Notes under the pieces: generated by a model | The model's database searches: none | What the model saw: only the letters and a program-made list of their open reading frames with translations | What the model was told of the DNA's origin: nothing | Source of the DNA: an uncultured Peptoniphilaceae bacterium | Lineage (GTDB): Bacteria > Bacillota > Clostridia > Tissierellales > Peptoniphilaceae | Reading direction: 5' to 3' | DNA: 64,000 nt | Assembly: GCA_943912255.1 (NCBI GenBank) | Contig: CALTTP010000003.1 | Location: forward strand, 62,001-126,000 | Position numbers and translations under genes: made by a program | Shown here: positions 35,014 to 43,062 of the stretch, one piece after another | How positions within the stretch are numbered: the first letter of the stretch is position 1 | Layout: every line of letters begins with the position of its first letter

Positions 35014-35363
35014 TGGTGGAGATGAGGAGAGTCGAACTCCTGTCCGAAAATACATCCAAGGGAACCTCTCCGAGCGCAGCTTATTGTATTTTATTCCCTA
35101 CTGCACTAAACAATAAGCAAGTACATACAATAGGTAGTTTCTAATACTAAAGTTGAGTCGAAACTCTCTCAACCCAGTGTCTCGCTAAGTTTGAAGTCAG
35201 GCATTAGACTGCGAGAAAGCTAATGCGGACTACTACCTTTATTAGGCAGCTAATGCTAAATTATCTTCAGCGTTTATATTTATTTGTCCTTTTTTTACGT
35301 TTCTAGACGAAAACGGCTCGCTATTCCAAATTCAGTATCCCCGTCGAAACCAAGGTCATCCCC
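35014..35363 (-). ncRNA. ssrA: Transfer-messenger RNA
   Basis: 350 nt. Rescues stalled ribosomes and tags the nascent protein. The 5' end GGGGATG pairs with CATCTCC before ACCA at the 3' end (acceptor stem with one G-U); GGTTCGACTC-type T-arm (GAGTTCGACTCTC) and 5' CTTGGTTTCGACGGGGAT are diagnostic. The tag reading frame (minus strand 35274 to 35245) ends NAEDNLALAA followed by TAA TAA; the resume codon is just upstream of that Asn. The encoded CCA is present. Strong promoter and terminator flank it. Confidence 0.97.
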
Positions 35364-35378
35364 GTAATTTGTAATATA

Positions 35379-35407
35379 ATTATACCGCCAAAGTCAGGAA
35401 AAGTCAA
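35379..35407 (-). promoter_or_regulatory. ssrA promoter
   Basis: On the minus strand: TTGACT (35407-35402), 17-bp spacer, TATAAT (35384-35379), 16 bp before the mature 5' end. Confidence 0.85.
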
Positions 35408-35467
35408 TGTTTAGAATTTTCATTAATGGGCTACTTAATATATAATAGATGATATATGGAGGGGTTT

Positions 35468-38110
35468 ATGAAAGGTAAATTTATGATAATCGATGGCTCT
35501 AGTTTAATCTTTAGAGCTTTTTATGCAATAAGGAATTTAACTACTAAGGATGGAATCTATACCAATGGAGTTTATGGTTTTTTAACCATGTATTATAAGG
35601 CCATGGAACTTTACAATCCAGACCATATTGCAGTGGTTTTGGATAAGTCGGGACCTGTCTTTAGGGTGGAAGATTATAAGGATTACAAGGGCAATAGAGA
35701 TAAAGCACCATCAGAACTTTCTTCTCAGTTTGGAATTCTAAAGGATATTCTATCGGCTATGAATGTTTGCTATGAGGAAGAAATAGGCTTTGAAGCAGAT
35801 GACATAGCAGGCACTTTGTCTAAAAAAGCTGGTGAAGAGGGTTATGAAGTGTTACTTGTAACGGGAGATAGGGACTATCTTCAGCTTATTGATAAGGGCG
35901 TGGATGTGCTGTTAACCGTTAAGGGAATTAGTCAAACTGAAAGATATAATAAAAAGAAGGTAATGGAAAAATATGGTTTGACACCTAATGAACTCATTGA
36001 TGTTAAGGGATTGATGGGGGATAGTTCCGACAATATTCCAGGAGTTCCTGGAGTTGGAGAAAAGACTGCTCTAAAGTTGATAAAGGAATATAAATCCATA
36101 GAAGAGGTCTATGAGAACTTGGAAAATATCTCTGGGAAAGCTTTAAAGAAAAATCTTGAAGAGAATAGGGATATGGCATTTTTAAGTAAGAAGTTAGGTA
36201 CCATTTTTACCCAAGTGCCCCTGGAAAGGAGTCTTGAAGATTATAAAGTACAAGATCCTAATAACGATAAACTTAAAAGTATATTCGAAAGGCTGGAGTT
36301 CAATACTTTTCTAAAGGAGCTTCCTGGTGAAAAGGTGGAATTTGAAAAAGACTTTGAGGGTGTTAGGGTAGAAAGTCCTGAAGAGATTTTAAAAATCTTA
36401 CAGGATGAAAAGACAATAGCCTTTCATATGTTCTATGATGGGGACAACTATATTCATAGTAAACCAGAGTTTGTAGGTTTTAAGGGGAAAGAAAAGGATG
36501 AGGTATACGTTTTAAAGCTTAATTCTGAAAATGAAATTAAGGATTTAAAGGGTATATTTGAAGATCCTAATAAAAATCTTATTAGCTATCATATAAAATC
36601 AGACCTTTACTATTTGCTGAGAAATGGAATTGATATTAAAGCAAATTATGAAGATATTTCCATTATGGAATACTTGATAAACCCTTCAAAAACCAATTAT
36701 CAGCTGTATAAGACGGCTAAGGAGTACTTGGACAGAAATATTAAATCTCAAGAGGAAGTCTTTGGCAAGGGAGCAAAGAGAAAGAAATTGACACAAGTGG
36801 AACCAAGGGCATTAGATAGTTATATTGCAAGCTTTGTATCCCTTTGTGAGGACTTGAGGAAACCTCTTTTGGATATAATCATAGAAAGGGATATGAAGAA
36901 ACTCTACTATGATATCGAAAATCCTTTAATACTAGTACTTGCAGAAATGGAAAATACTGGCTTTAAGGTAAGCAGTGAATATCTTCAAGAGTTGGGAGAT
37001 ATCTTTAATACTGAAATTAAAAGCCTTGAAGAAGATATCTATAAAGACGCTGGAGAAAAGTTTAACGTCAATAGTCCAAAACAACTGGGATTAATCCTAT
37101 TTGAAAATTTAAAACTTCCAGTGATTAAAAAGACCAAGACAGGTTATTCCACCAATGTGGAAGTTTTGGAAAAGCTTAGACCGGAACATGAAATAATTGA
37201 TAAGATTCTTAGATATAGAACTATAAAGAAACTTCAGTCCACCTATGTGGAAGGGCTATTGAAGCTTATTTCTGAAGATGGAAGGATTCACTCTACCTTT
37301 ACTCAAACCATTGCTGTAACAGGTCGTATAAGCTCCATCGACCCAAATCTTCAAAATATCCCTGTGCGTAGTGAAGAGGGTAGGTTGATTAGAAAGGCCT
37401 TTATCTCCGATGAACAAAATACCTTAGTCGATGCAGACTATTCTCAAATTGAACTTAGGGTATTGGCTCATTTGGCAAAAGATGAAGTCATGTTAAAGTC
37501 CTTTGAAGAGGGAGTTGACATTCATACTAAGACTGCTTCTGAAGTTTTTAACGTGGACTTGGACAAGGTTACACCTTTGGACAGATCCAACGCAAAGGCT
37601 GTAAACTTTGGAATTGTGTATGGAATAGGGGATTTTAGTCTCTCTCAGGATTTAAATATAACTAGGAAAGAGGCCAGAGCCTATATAGACAACTATTTAA
37701 AGACCTATAGCGGAATCAAGGAATATATGGACAAAATTGTAGAAGAAGGGGAAGAAAAAGGTTACGTCCATACAATTATGAATCGTCGAAGATATGTGCC
37801 TGAACTTAAATCCAAGAATTTCAATATAAGGGGATTTGGAAAAAGAATTGCATTAAATACGCCAATTCAAGGCTCTGCTGCAGATATAATCAAAATTGCC
37901 ATGATCAATGTATCTAAGGCGTTAAAAGAAAGGGGTTTGAAGAGCGAACTGGTTCTTCAAGTTCATGACGAACTCATTGTGGAATCGGAAAATGATGAGC
38001 TAGAAGAAGTTAGAAATCTACTTCAAGAGACCATGGAAAAAGCTGTTAAGCTGGATGTGGACTTAAAGGTAGACATTAGTACTGGGAAGAGTTGGTATGA
38101 GTCAAAATAG
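35468..38110 (+). CDS. polA: DNA polymerase I
   Basis: About 880 residues: 5' nuclease domain (residues 1-290, with VTGDRDYLQLI and DVKGLMGDSSDNIPGVPGVG), a 3'-5' exonuclease-like domain that lacks the Asp/Glu catalytic motif (IAFHMFYDGDNYIH in place of the DxE strand), and the polymerase domain with DADYSQIELRVLAHLA, RSNAKAVNFGIVYGI and QVHDELIVE. So it can repair and process Okazaki fragments but probably does not proofread, as in Bacillus and Taq enzymes. ATG 35468 has GGAGGGG just upstream, better than ATG 35456. Overlaps coaE. Confidence 0.95.
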   Translation: MKGKFMIIDGSSLIFRAFYAIRNLTTKDGIYTNGVYGFLTMYYKAMELYNPDHIAVVLDKSGPVFRVEDYKDYKGNRDKAPSELSSQFGILKDILSAMNVCYEEEIGFEADDIAGTLSKKAGEEGYEVLLVTGDRDYLQLIDKGVDVLLTVKGISQTERYNKKKVMEKYGLTPNELIDVKGLMGDSSDNIPGVPGVGEKTALKLIKEYKSIEEVYENLENISGKALKKNLEENRDMAFLSKKLGTIFTQVPLERSLEDYKVQDPNNDKLKSIFERLEFNTFLKELPGEKVEFEKDFEGVRVESPEEILKILQDEKTIAFHMFYDGDNYIHSKPEFVGFKGKEKDEVYVLKLNSENEIKDLKGIFEDPNKNLISYHIKSDLYYLLRNGIDIKANYEDISIMEYLINPSKTNYQLYKTAKEYLDRNIKSQEEVFGKGAKRKKLTQVEPRALDSYIASFVSLCEDLRKPLLDIIIERDMKKLYYDIENPLILVLAEMENTGFKVSSEYLQELGDIFNTEIKSLEEDIYKDAGEKFNVNSPKQLGLILFENLKLPVIKKTKTGYSTNVEVLEKLRPEHEIIDKILRYRTIKKLQSTYVEGLLKLISEDGRIHSTFTQTIAVTGRISSIDPNLQNIPVRSEEGRLIRKAFISDEQNTLVDADYSQIELRVLAHLAKDEVMLKSFEEGVDIHTKTASEVFNVDLDKVTPLDRSNAKAVNFGIVYGIGDFSLSQDLNITRKEARAYIDNYLKTYSGIKEYMDKIVEEGEEKGYVHTIMNRRRYVPELKSKNFNIRGFGKRIALNTPIQGSAADIIKIAMINVSKALKERGLKSELVLQVHDELIVESENDELEEVRNLLQETMEKAVKLDVDLKVDISTGKSWYESK

Positions 38111-38705
38111 TAGGAATTTTATCGTTACAGGGGGGATTTCCTGTGGGAAGTCCTCTGTAATGAGGATAATTGAAAAAATGGGATTTAAAACTTTTAGCAG
38201 TGACAAAATAGTCCATGACCTCTATGACGATAGGGAAATGAAAAATTCAATTAAAAAGCTATTTCCAGAAGAAGAGGTCTTTAATAAAGGTGAAACTTTG
38301 AATCGCAAGAATCTGGGGAAGATAGTATTTAATGATGGAAATCGAAGACGAGAATTGGAAAAGTTAGTACATCCTAGAGTAGTTGAAGAAATTCTATCTT
38401 TAAGAGATAAAAATAAGGACCAAAGCATTTTCTTTGAAGTCCCGCTATATTCTAAGGTTGAGGATATTTTACTAAATAGTTTAGATTATGATATAATTTC
38501 TGTTGATTGCAATAGAGATATTCAATTGAAAAGATTGCAAAAAAGACAGGAAATCTCTTTTGAAGAAGCGGAAAATATGATAATTGTAAATGATTCTTGG
38601 AGAAATTTTAAAAAGACTCCTTTAAGGATTATATGCAATAATGGTACAATGGAAGAACTTCAAGAGAAATTAAAACTCTTTTTAATAGAGGAGAAATTGA
38701 TATGA
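38097..38705 (+). CDS. coaE: Dephospho-CoA kinase
   Basis: Last step of coenzyme A synthesis, phosphorylating dephospho-CoA. 202 residues; P-loop GGISCGKSSV at the N-terminus, then FSSDKIVHDLYDD and LVHPRVVEEI, the CoaE substrate region, and the lid KRLQKRQEISFEEAENMI. Overlaps polA by 14 bp and the transglycosylase gene by 4 bp (ATGA), a common polA-coaE order in Firmicutes. Confidence 0.94.
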   Translation: MSQNSRNFIVTGGISCGKSSVMRIIEKMGFKTFSSDKIVHDLYDDREMKNSIKKLFPEEEVFNKGETLNRKNLGKIVFNDGNRRRELEKLVHPRVVEEILSLRDKNKDQSIFFEVPLYSKVEDILLNSLDYDIISVDCNRDIQLKRLQKRQEISFEEAENMIIVNDSWRNFKKTPLRIICNNGTMEELQEKLKLFLIEEKLI

Positions 38706-39343
38706 AATTTTTAAAAGGACTATTGAAACTGCTAGTTGCACTTTTGATTGTAGGAATACTTGCATCCTTTGCAATTGTATCCTATGGTAGTTCGACTAGA
38801 CCTGTAAAATATGTAGATGAAATTACAAAATATAGTGAAGAATACGGTGTGGATCCATTGTTGGTCATGTCTGTAATTAAAGTTGAAAGTAATTTTAATA
38901 CAGAGGCTAAGTCCCATATGAATGCTATTGGGTTAATGCAGCTAATTCCAAAGACCAGTCAATGGATATGCGAAAAGATGGGCATAGAATATTCTGAGGA
39001 TATGCTTTCAGATCCTGAAACCAATATAAAACTTGGAACCTATTATCTTGCGTACTTGATAAATCATTTTGGCGATACAGACCTTGCCATCATTGCCTAT
39101 AACGGTGGAATGGGAAATGTTCAAGAGTGGTTGGATCAAGGGATAATAGGAAAAGCAGGTAAGGGCTTTGAAAATATTCCCATAGATGAAGCAAGGTATT
39201 ATGACGTAAAAGTTAAGAGAAATTATGAAGTCTACAAGACTTTTTACGAAGAAAAAGAGATTAAAGATGGAATGCATAAAGAACCTAAGGTTTGGTTTTC
39301 AAACTATTTTAGACAGGTAAAAGAGTTTCTAAGAGATTTCTAG
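38702..39343 (+). CDS. Lytic transglycosylase (SLT domain)
   Basis: Cleaves peptidoglycan to anhydromuropeptides outside the membrane. 213 residues: N-terminal membrane anchor (about residues 8-28), then an SLT fold with the catalytic Glu in IKVESNFNTEA, followed by AIGLMQLIPKTSQWI, TNIKLGTYYLAYL and AYNGGMGNVQEWL. ATGA overlap with coaE. Ends 5 bp before tRNA-Leu, so the tRNA may be processed from the same transcript. Confidence 0.92.
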   Translation: MKFLKGLLKLLVALLIVGILASFAIVSYGSSTRPVKYVDEITKYSEEYGVDPLLVMSVIKVESNFNTEAKSHMNAIGLMQLIPKTSQWICEKMGIEYSEDMLSDPETNIKLGTYYLAYLINHFGDTDLAIIAYNGGMGNVQEWLDQGIIGKAGKGFENIPIDEARYYDVKVKRNYEVYKTFYEEKEIKDGMHKEPKVWFSNYFRQVKEFLRDF

Positions 39344-39348
39344 GACAT

Positions 39349-39435
39349 GCAGAGATGGTGGAACTGGTATACACGCTATCTTGAGGGGGTAGTGGGAGTT
39401 TTCTCGTGAGGGTTCGAATCCCTTTCTCTGCACCA
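39349..39435 (+). tRNA. tRNA-Leu (anticodon GAG), CCA encoded
   Basis: Acceptor GCAGAGA pairs with TCTCTGC; discriminator A and CCA follow. Anticodon stem CTATC/GGTAG encloses TTGAGGG, giving GAG. A long variable arm (class II) and the GGTTCGAATCC T-loop are present. The phage integrase gene lies 86 bp downstream, convergent, so the 3' end is the likely attachment site. Confidence 0.95.
39409..39435 (+). other. Probable attL at the tRNA-Leu 3' end
   Basis: T-arm to CCA of the tRNA, directly before an integrase gene. Tyrosine recombinase phages usually duplicate this part of the target tRNA. The core length cannot be fixed because attR lies beyond the window. Confidence 0.55.
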
Positions 39436-39498
39436 TTTAATTACGGAATGGCTATTTTAAGACGTTTGCACTAGGGGTTTTAAGTAAAAATTACCATT

Positions 39499-39519
39499 TG
39501 TCTGCTACGTGTCTGCTAC
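39499..39519. repeat. Two 10-bp direct repeats before the integrase stop
   Basis: TGTCTGCTAC at 39499-39508 and 39510-39519, an 11-bp period. Position between attL and the integrase gene fits integrase arm-type binding sites. Confidence 0.6.
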
Positions 39520-39520
39520 C

Positions 39521-40690
39521 CTATAAAAATTTTTCTAAAAGCTCTACTGCTTGTGCCTTTTTCTCGGGCATTACATGTGTATAAATATCCAAAGTTGTGG
39601 CAGAATTTGAGTGCCTCATAAGTGACTGGACTGTCTTTATTGGTACCCCCGCCTCAAATAATCTTGTACAGTAGGTGTGCCTTAAGCTATGGAAAGTTTT
39701 ATGAGGCATTTCTAAATCTTTGCAAATTTTTGACAGACGTCTTCCAGGTCTTTTTCGCTCTATTGGCTGGCCTATGTCGTCGGCAAATATAAAATCCTCA
39801 TCTTTATAGACTTGGCCTAACCTTAATTTTAACTCAGCTTGTCTTAATCTATGTTTTTGTAAGGCGGCCAACACTTTTTGAGGTACGGGCAGAATGGCCT
39901 CAGAAGCTTCCGTTTTTAGGGGTAGTAACTTTTTAACTCTTTTTTTAGGTTCGTCTACACTCTCATAGACGTACTGCAATTGTTTGTTTATGTCTAAAGT
40001 TTTTCCGTTAAAATCGGTCCATTTTAAGGCTAGTATCTCTCCAAGCCTCAGTCCAGTACTAAGAGCCACATATATAACTAAATCGACTGTATCGCTGAGA
40101 TCTAGGCTGTCAATTAACATTTCTTGCTCGTGCGCTGAAAAGATGTTGAAGCTAGTATTTTTCTCTGTTTTTTTAACTTTTACTCCTATCACGGGGTTAC
40201 GAAAAATTAGTCCAGATTTAACCGCATCTCCTAGGGCAGTTTTTAAAGTTGCTCTGATGTAGTTGGCAGAACTCAAAGTCACGTCTTTTTTCTCTATGAG
40301 CTTGTTAAAATATTTTTGTAAATGTAAGGTAGACAGTTCCGTTAGCTTAATTCTATTTATAGGATCTGTCATTAACTTGTTCTCGTATATACTTTCGTAT
40401 CTCTCAAAGCTCAAAGGAGCTAGCTCTAGTTTTTTTGTAGTGTATAGCCACTCATAAATATACTCTCCAAATCTTAAATCTTGCGTTGGTGTGTATAGAT
40501 TTTTGTCGACGCAAAATTGCAGGTCCTGCATTTTCTGTACGACTTCTGATCTTTTAAAGCTAGAAACGGTTTTTCTAATCTGATTTCCTTTTGCGTCGAG
40601 TCCGACAGTAATTTGACCAGTGTAATATCTTCTGCCATTTCTATTTCGTACATAAATAGACCCTTCCCCATTTGATTTTTTACTTGCCAT
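39521..40690 (-). CDS. int: Phage integrase (tyrosine recombinase)
   Basis: 389 residues. N-terminal AP2-like arm-binding domain (NGEGSIYVRNRNGRRYYTGQI), core-binding SAM-like domain (about residues 60-160), then the catalytic domain with STGLRLGEIL (first Arg), HSLRHTYCTRLF (His-x-x-Arg) and the nucleophile Tyr in LDIYTHVMP. Tn916/phage-type Firmicutes integrase. GGAGGTAAAA precedes the start. It points toward the tRNA that is the likely target. Confidence 0.96.
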   Translation of the reverse strand: MASKKSNGEGSIYVRNRNGRRYYTGQITVGLDAKGNQIRKTVSSFKRSEVVQKMQDLQFCVDKNLYTPTQDLRFGEYIYEWLYTTKKLELAPLSFERYESIYENKLMTDPINRIKLTELSTLHLQKYFNKLIEKKDVTLSSANYIRATLKTALGDAVKSGLIFRNPVIGVKVKKTEKNTSFNIFSAHEQEMLIDSLDLSDTVDLVIYVALSTGLRLGEILALKWTDFNGKTLDINKQLQYVYESVDEPKKRVKKLLPLKTEASEAILPVPQKVLAALQKHRLRQAELKLRLGQVYKDEDFIFADDIGQPIERKRPGRRLSKICKDLEMPHKTFHSLRHTYCTRLFEAGVPIKTVQSLMRHSNSATTLDIYTHVMPEKKAQAVELLEKFL

Positions 40691-40705
40691 TTTTACCTCC
40701 TAAAA

Positions 40706-40734
40706 TTGTTAAAAAAAGAGGTAAATGATATAAT
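40706..40734 (+). promoter_or_regulatory. Plus-strand promoter between integrase and Ltp-like genes
   Basis: TTGTTA (40706-40711), 17 bp, TATAAT (40729-40734). It faces away from integrase; no plus-strand gene follows, only a terminator at 40769, so its product would be a short RNA. Confidence 0.5.
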
Positions 40735-40765
40735 TGCCTTGTAAGGGTGGTATATTATTTACCTC
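40718..40765 (-). terminator. Minus-strand terminator of the Ltp-like/repressor transcript
   Basis: GAGGTAAATGATATA (40718-40732) and TATATTATTTACCTC (40751-40765) are 15-bp arms with one mismatch; on the minus strand the stem is followed by seven T. It separates the repressor operon from integrase. Confidence 0.65.
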
Positions 40766-40802
40766 TTAAGTCCTTGGCTGCTGCAACAGCCAGGGGCTTT
40801 TT
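40741..40802 (+). ncRNA. Candidate 60-nt RNA ending in a GC-rich terminator
   Basis: From the predicted start near 40741 to the T-run at 40802. The 3' half is a 12-bp hairpin: AGTCCTTGGCTG (40769-40780) with CAGCCAGGGGCT (40787-40798), two G-U pairs. No peptide. Could simply be a terminator against read-through, but the dedicated promoter argues for a transcript. Confidence 0.35.
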
Positions 40803-40814
40803 ACTTTTGTCTTA

Positions 40815-41321
40815 CTAGTCGTCTAAATGCTCCACTGCATAGTCAGCTTCCTCTTGTGTAAATCTCTCGCCATACTCTGAGGTCAACTGATCCCTTATGG
40901 CCTCTTTAGATAAATTTTGGTGCTCTTGATAGCTTTTAGCTTTTTCTAAGGCGTTTGCTTTCCAATCTGCCTCTAAATTTTCCATGGCGTAGTCTGCTGC
41001 CTCTTGGCTAAACTTTTCTCCGTACTCTGAGGTCAGCTGTTCGTGTATAGCCGCTTTAGACAAGTGCTGATGGGTTGAGTAGCTTTCTGCCTTTTTTAAG
41101 GCATTTTGATACTCTTTAGGTACCTCTGGCTCAGTTTCTTTTGGTGCTTCAGTACCTTCAGCATTTTCTGAGACCTTTACTGACTCTGTAGTAGTTTTGG
41201 CGGCTTCTTTAGTCTCAGTTTTGGCCCCTTCTTTTTCGTCCCCGAGGGATCCAATCGCACCGATAAGTATGATTGCGACTATGGCGATAAACCACTTGCG
41301 CTTATAAATTGGTTTTTTCAT
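40815..41321 (-). CDS. Ltp-like membrane protein, likely superinfection exclusion
   Basis: 168 residues from the ATG at 41321 (GAAAGGAAG upstream). Basic N-terminus, one membrane helix (about residues 11-27), an acidic Thr/Glu linker, then two tandem copies of about 45 residues (ALKKAESYSTHQHLSKAAI and the copy ALEKAKSYQEHQNLSKEAI, each followed by a LTSEYGE...QE.ADYA segment). These are the repeats of the Ltp family, whose Streptococcus thermophilus phage TP-J34 member blocks DNA injection by other phages. Unlike Ltp it has no lipobox cysteine, so it is anchored by the helix. Downstream of the repressor on the same strand, hence expressed in the lysogen. Confidence 0.82.
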   Translation of the reverse strand: MKKPIYKRKWFIAIVAIILIGAIGSLGDEKEGAKTETKEAAKTTTESVKVSENAEGTEAPKETEPEVPKEYQNALKKAESYSTHQHLSKAAIHEQLTSEYGEKFSQEAADYAMENLEADWKANALEKAKSYQEHQNLSKEAIRDQLTSEYGERFTQEEADYAVEHLDD

Positions 41322-41352
41322 TTTTTTATCTTCCTTTCTTTTATATAAAATT

Positions 41353-42006
41353 TTATAAAACCACATTGTACATAATTACTTTGCCTATAATTTCTACGCT
41401 TTCTTCTTCTAGATCGTAGGATATGTCCATAAAAGTTGGCAAAGTAGACTCAGGCTTAAAAATAATTGTATTATCTACTTTATAATATCTTTTAACACTG
41501 TAATTATAGCTTTCGTCGTTAAATACGACTATATCTCCGTCTTTTATATCGTAGGACGTCTTGTAAGGTAGGATACCCACCAAAGATCCGTCAGGGATAA
41601 TGCAGTTCATAGAGTCGCCATTGACTCGCATAATAAAAACATCTTTACAGTCTGCATACTTACCTAAAATACTTGAGGGTATGGAAATTTGCTGATAATT
41701 CTGCCCCTCAATATTTTCTGGACTCCCTGCAGATACGGAGGACGGTATAAATTTGTATGACTTCATTACGTCCGCCACACCTACAAAAGTAACTGAGTCT
41801 TCTTCGTCTTCCCAGCCCATAATAGCATTTGGGGTAACTCCTAGTGCACTTGACAGCGCCACAATCCCCTTGTGCTTCATGTTTTCTATTTCACCAGACT
41901 CCCACCTTGAAATGGTAGCCTCGCTTACTCCTATCTTGTCGGCCAGCTCTTTCATCGTCCAGCCGTGCTCAACTCTTTTCTGCCTAATTAAATCTTTGAG
42001 ATCCAT
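41353..42006 (-). CDS. LexA/CI-like phage repressor (S24 peptidase)
   Basis: 217 residues from ATG 42006, with GGAGGTGG upstream. HTH_3 at residues 1-60 (WTMKELADKIGVSEATISRW), linker with SAGSPENIEG as likely cleavage region, and C-terminal S24 domain with Ser in NGDSMN and Lys in YSVKRYY. It should hold the lytic promoters off and cleave itself when RecA is activated by DNA damage. Divergent from cro; co-directional with the Ltp-like gene 31 bp away. Confidence 0.93.
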   Translation of the reverse strand: MDLKDLIRQKRVEHGWTMKELADKIGVSEATISRWESGEIENMKHKGIVALSSALGVTPNAIMGWEDEEDSVTFVGVADVMKSYKFIPSSVSAGSPENIEGQNYQQISIPSSILGKYADCKDVFIMRVNGDSMNCIIPDGSLVGILPYKTSYDIKDGDIVVFNDESYNYSVKRYYKVDNTIIFKPESTLPTFMDISYDLEEESVEIIGKVIMYNVVL

Positions 42007-42028
42007 TTTCCACCTCCTCTGTATGTAT

Positions 42029-42058
42029 AGTATACCCCTTTCTATTGCCTTTATGCAA
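42029..42058 (-). promoter_or_regulatory. Repressor promoter (lysogenic)
   Basis: On the minus strand TTGCAT (42058-42053), 18-bp spacer, TATACT (42034-42029), 23 bp before the repressor start. The -35 overlaps an operator half-site. Confidence 0.6.
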
Positions 42059-42127
42059 GGGATAAAGCAAAGAAGTTTTAAAAACTTGCATAAAAGCATT
42101 GACAAGCATAAAAATACTTGGTATCAT
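42051..42127 (+). promoter_or_regulatory. Early lytic promoter and operator cluster
   Basis: TTGACA (42099-42104), 17 bp, TATCAT (42122-42127), 37 bp before cro. Operators: TTATGCAAG (42051-42059) and its exact inverse CTTGCATAA (42084-42092), plus further GCATAAAA words at 42096 and 42106. The arrangement puts repressor and Cro over both divergent promoters. Confidence 0.7.
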
Positions 42128-42163
42128 TAACTTACACAAACGCAATACAGAAAGGAGGAGCTT

Positions 42164-42379
42164 ATGATAGACGCTGCTAAATTAAAATACTACTGCGCAA
42201 TTAAAGAAATTACTATGGGGGATCTAGCCAAGGCTTTGGGCATTGACCAAGCCACGATATATCGCAAGCTTTCGGGGAAAAGTGACTTTTACAGGCATGA
42301 GATAAATTCAGTAAAAGAAATTTTAAAGCTGTCAGCAAAAGAGATGAATGAAATTTTTTTTAATCCAGAACTTGAATAA
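42164..42379 (+). CDS. Cro-like HTH protein
   Basis: 71 residues, nearly all a single HTH_3/XRE-type fold (MGDLAKALGIDQATIYRKLS). First gene of the rightward early operon, facing the repressor. AAGGAGGAG 7 bases before ATG. Expected to shut off the repressor promoter during lytic growth. Confidence 0.82.
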   Translation: MIDAAKLKYYCAIKEITMGDLAKALGIDQATIYRKLSGKSDFYRHEINSVKEILKLSAKEMNEIFFNPELE

Positions 42380-42401
42380 ACGCAAGAAAGGGAGGTAAAA
42401 G

Positions 42402-42605
42402 TTGGAAAAAATAAAAGTACCGATACGGGAAAAAATTTTAATTGATGTAGACGAATTTAAAATTCTCACTGGCATTGGAGACGACAAGGCCAGGGAGCTG
42501 GTAGGTAGAAAAGACTTCCCAAAGGTAAGAGTGGGGAATAGAAATAAAATTATTTTATCGGAAGTAGACAAGTATTTTATAGAAAGGAAAGGTGAATTTT
42601 TATAG
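42402..42605 (+). CDS. Excisionase-like small DNA-binding protein
   Basis: 67 residues. A MerR/Xis-type winged helix with a basic wing is suggested by FKILTGIGDDKARELVGRKD, then FPKVRVGNRNKIILSEVDKYF. TTG start with GGGAGGT 6 bases upstream. Such proteins bend att DNA for excision or act as early regulators. Coupled to the next gene by a TAGTG overlap. Confidence 0.65.
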   Translation: MEKIKVPIREKILIDVDEFKILTGIGDDKARELVGRKDFPKVRVGNRNKIILSEVDKYFIERKGEFL

Positions 42606-42862
42606 TGATTAAATTTGAACATTTAAAAAAGGCTTGTGAGGAACTTGGTTTTAACTTTGAAACGAGAAACTTCTGTTTGTGCGTATATGATGAGGTAGAG
42701 CATATGCTTATGAGAATATTTCCGATTGACGCTTGGAACATAGATTTTACAAATGATTTTAACTTGTGTTTTGAAGTCACAAAAGCAACATTAATTAAAG
42801 CGATTACAAGGGATTATGAGATAGCAGAAAGAGAGTTAGAGAATGCAGAAAACAACATGTGA
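42605..42862 (+). CDS. Small phage protein, unknown
   Basis: 85 residues, GTG start overlapping the previous stop by one base. Acidic; mixed helix and strand (HLKKACEELGFNFETRNFCL), no recognisable domain and no membrane segment. Small early phage genes of this kind often encode host take-over or anti-defence factors, but nothing here shows which. Confidence 0.6.
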   Translation: MIKFEHLKKACEELGFNFETRNFCLCVYDEVEHMLMRIFPIDAWNIDFTNDFNLCFEVTKATLIKAITRDYEIAERELENAENNM

Positions 42863-43049
42863 ACAACAGGAAGATTATGAGTATGCATTGGAAGTAAAAG
42901 AGTTTTATATAGTCAAAACTGAACTTACTAAAAATAGGACACATCAAAGTTATAGGTGGAAAGAAGTTGCTATAGGAAAAACAAGTGAAGCCTTGGAAGA
43001 ATTAATGATAGGAAGAAATGTAAGAAATATGAGAATAGTAAAGAGATAG
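42843..43049 (+). CDS. Small phage protein, unknown
   Basis: 68 residues, starting 20 bp inside the end of the preceding gene. Charged, with EVKEFYIVKTELTKNR and a basic C-terminus (RNVRNMRIVKR). A GTG at 42858 is an alternative start. Not recognised. Confidence 0.5.
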   Translation: MQKTTCEQQEDYEYALEVKEFYIVKTELTKNRTHQSYRWKEVAIGKTSEALEELMIGRNVRNMRIVKR

Positions 43050-43062
43050 AAGGAGTATTTAA

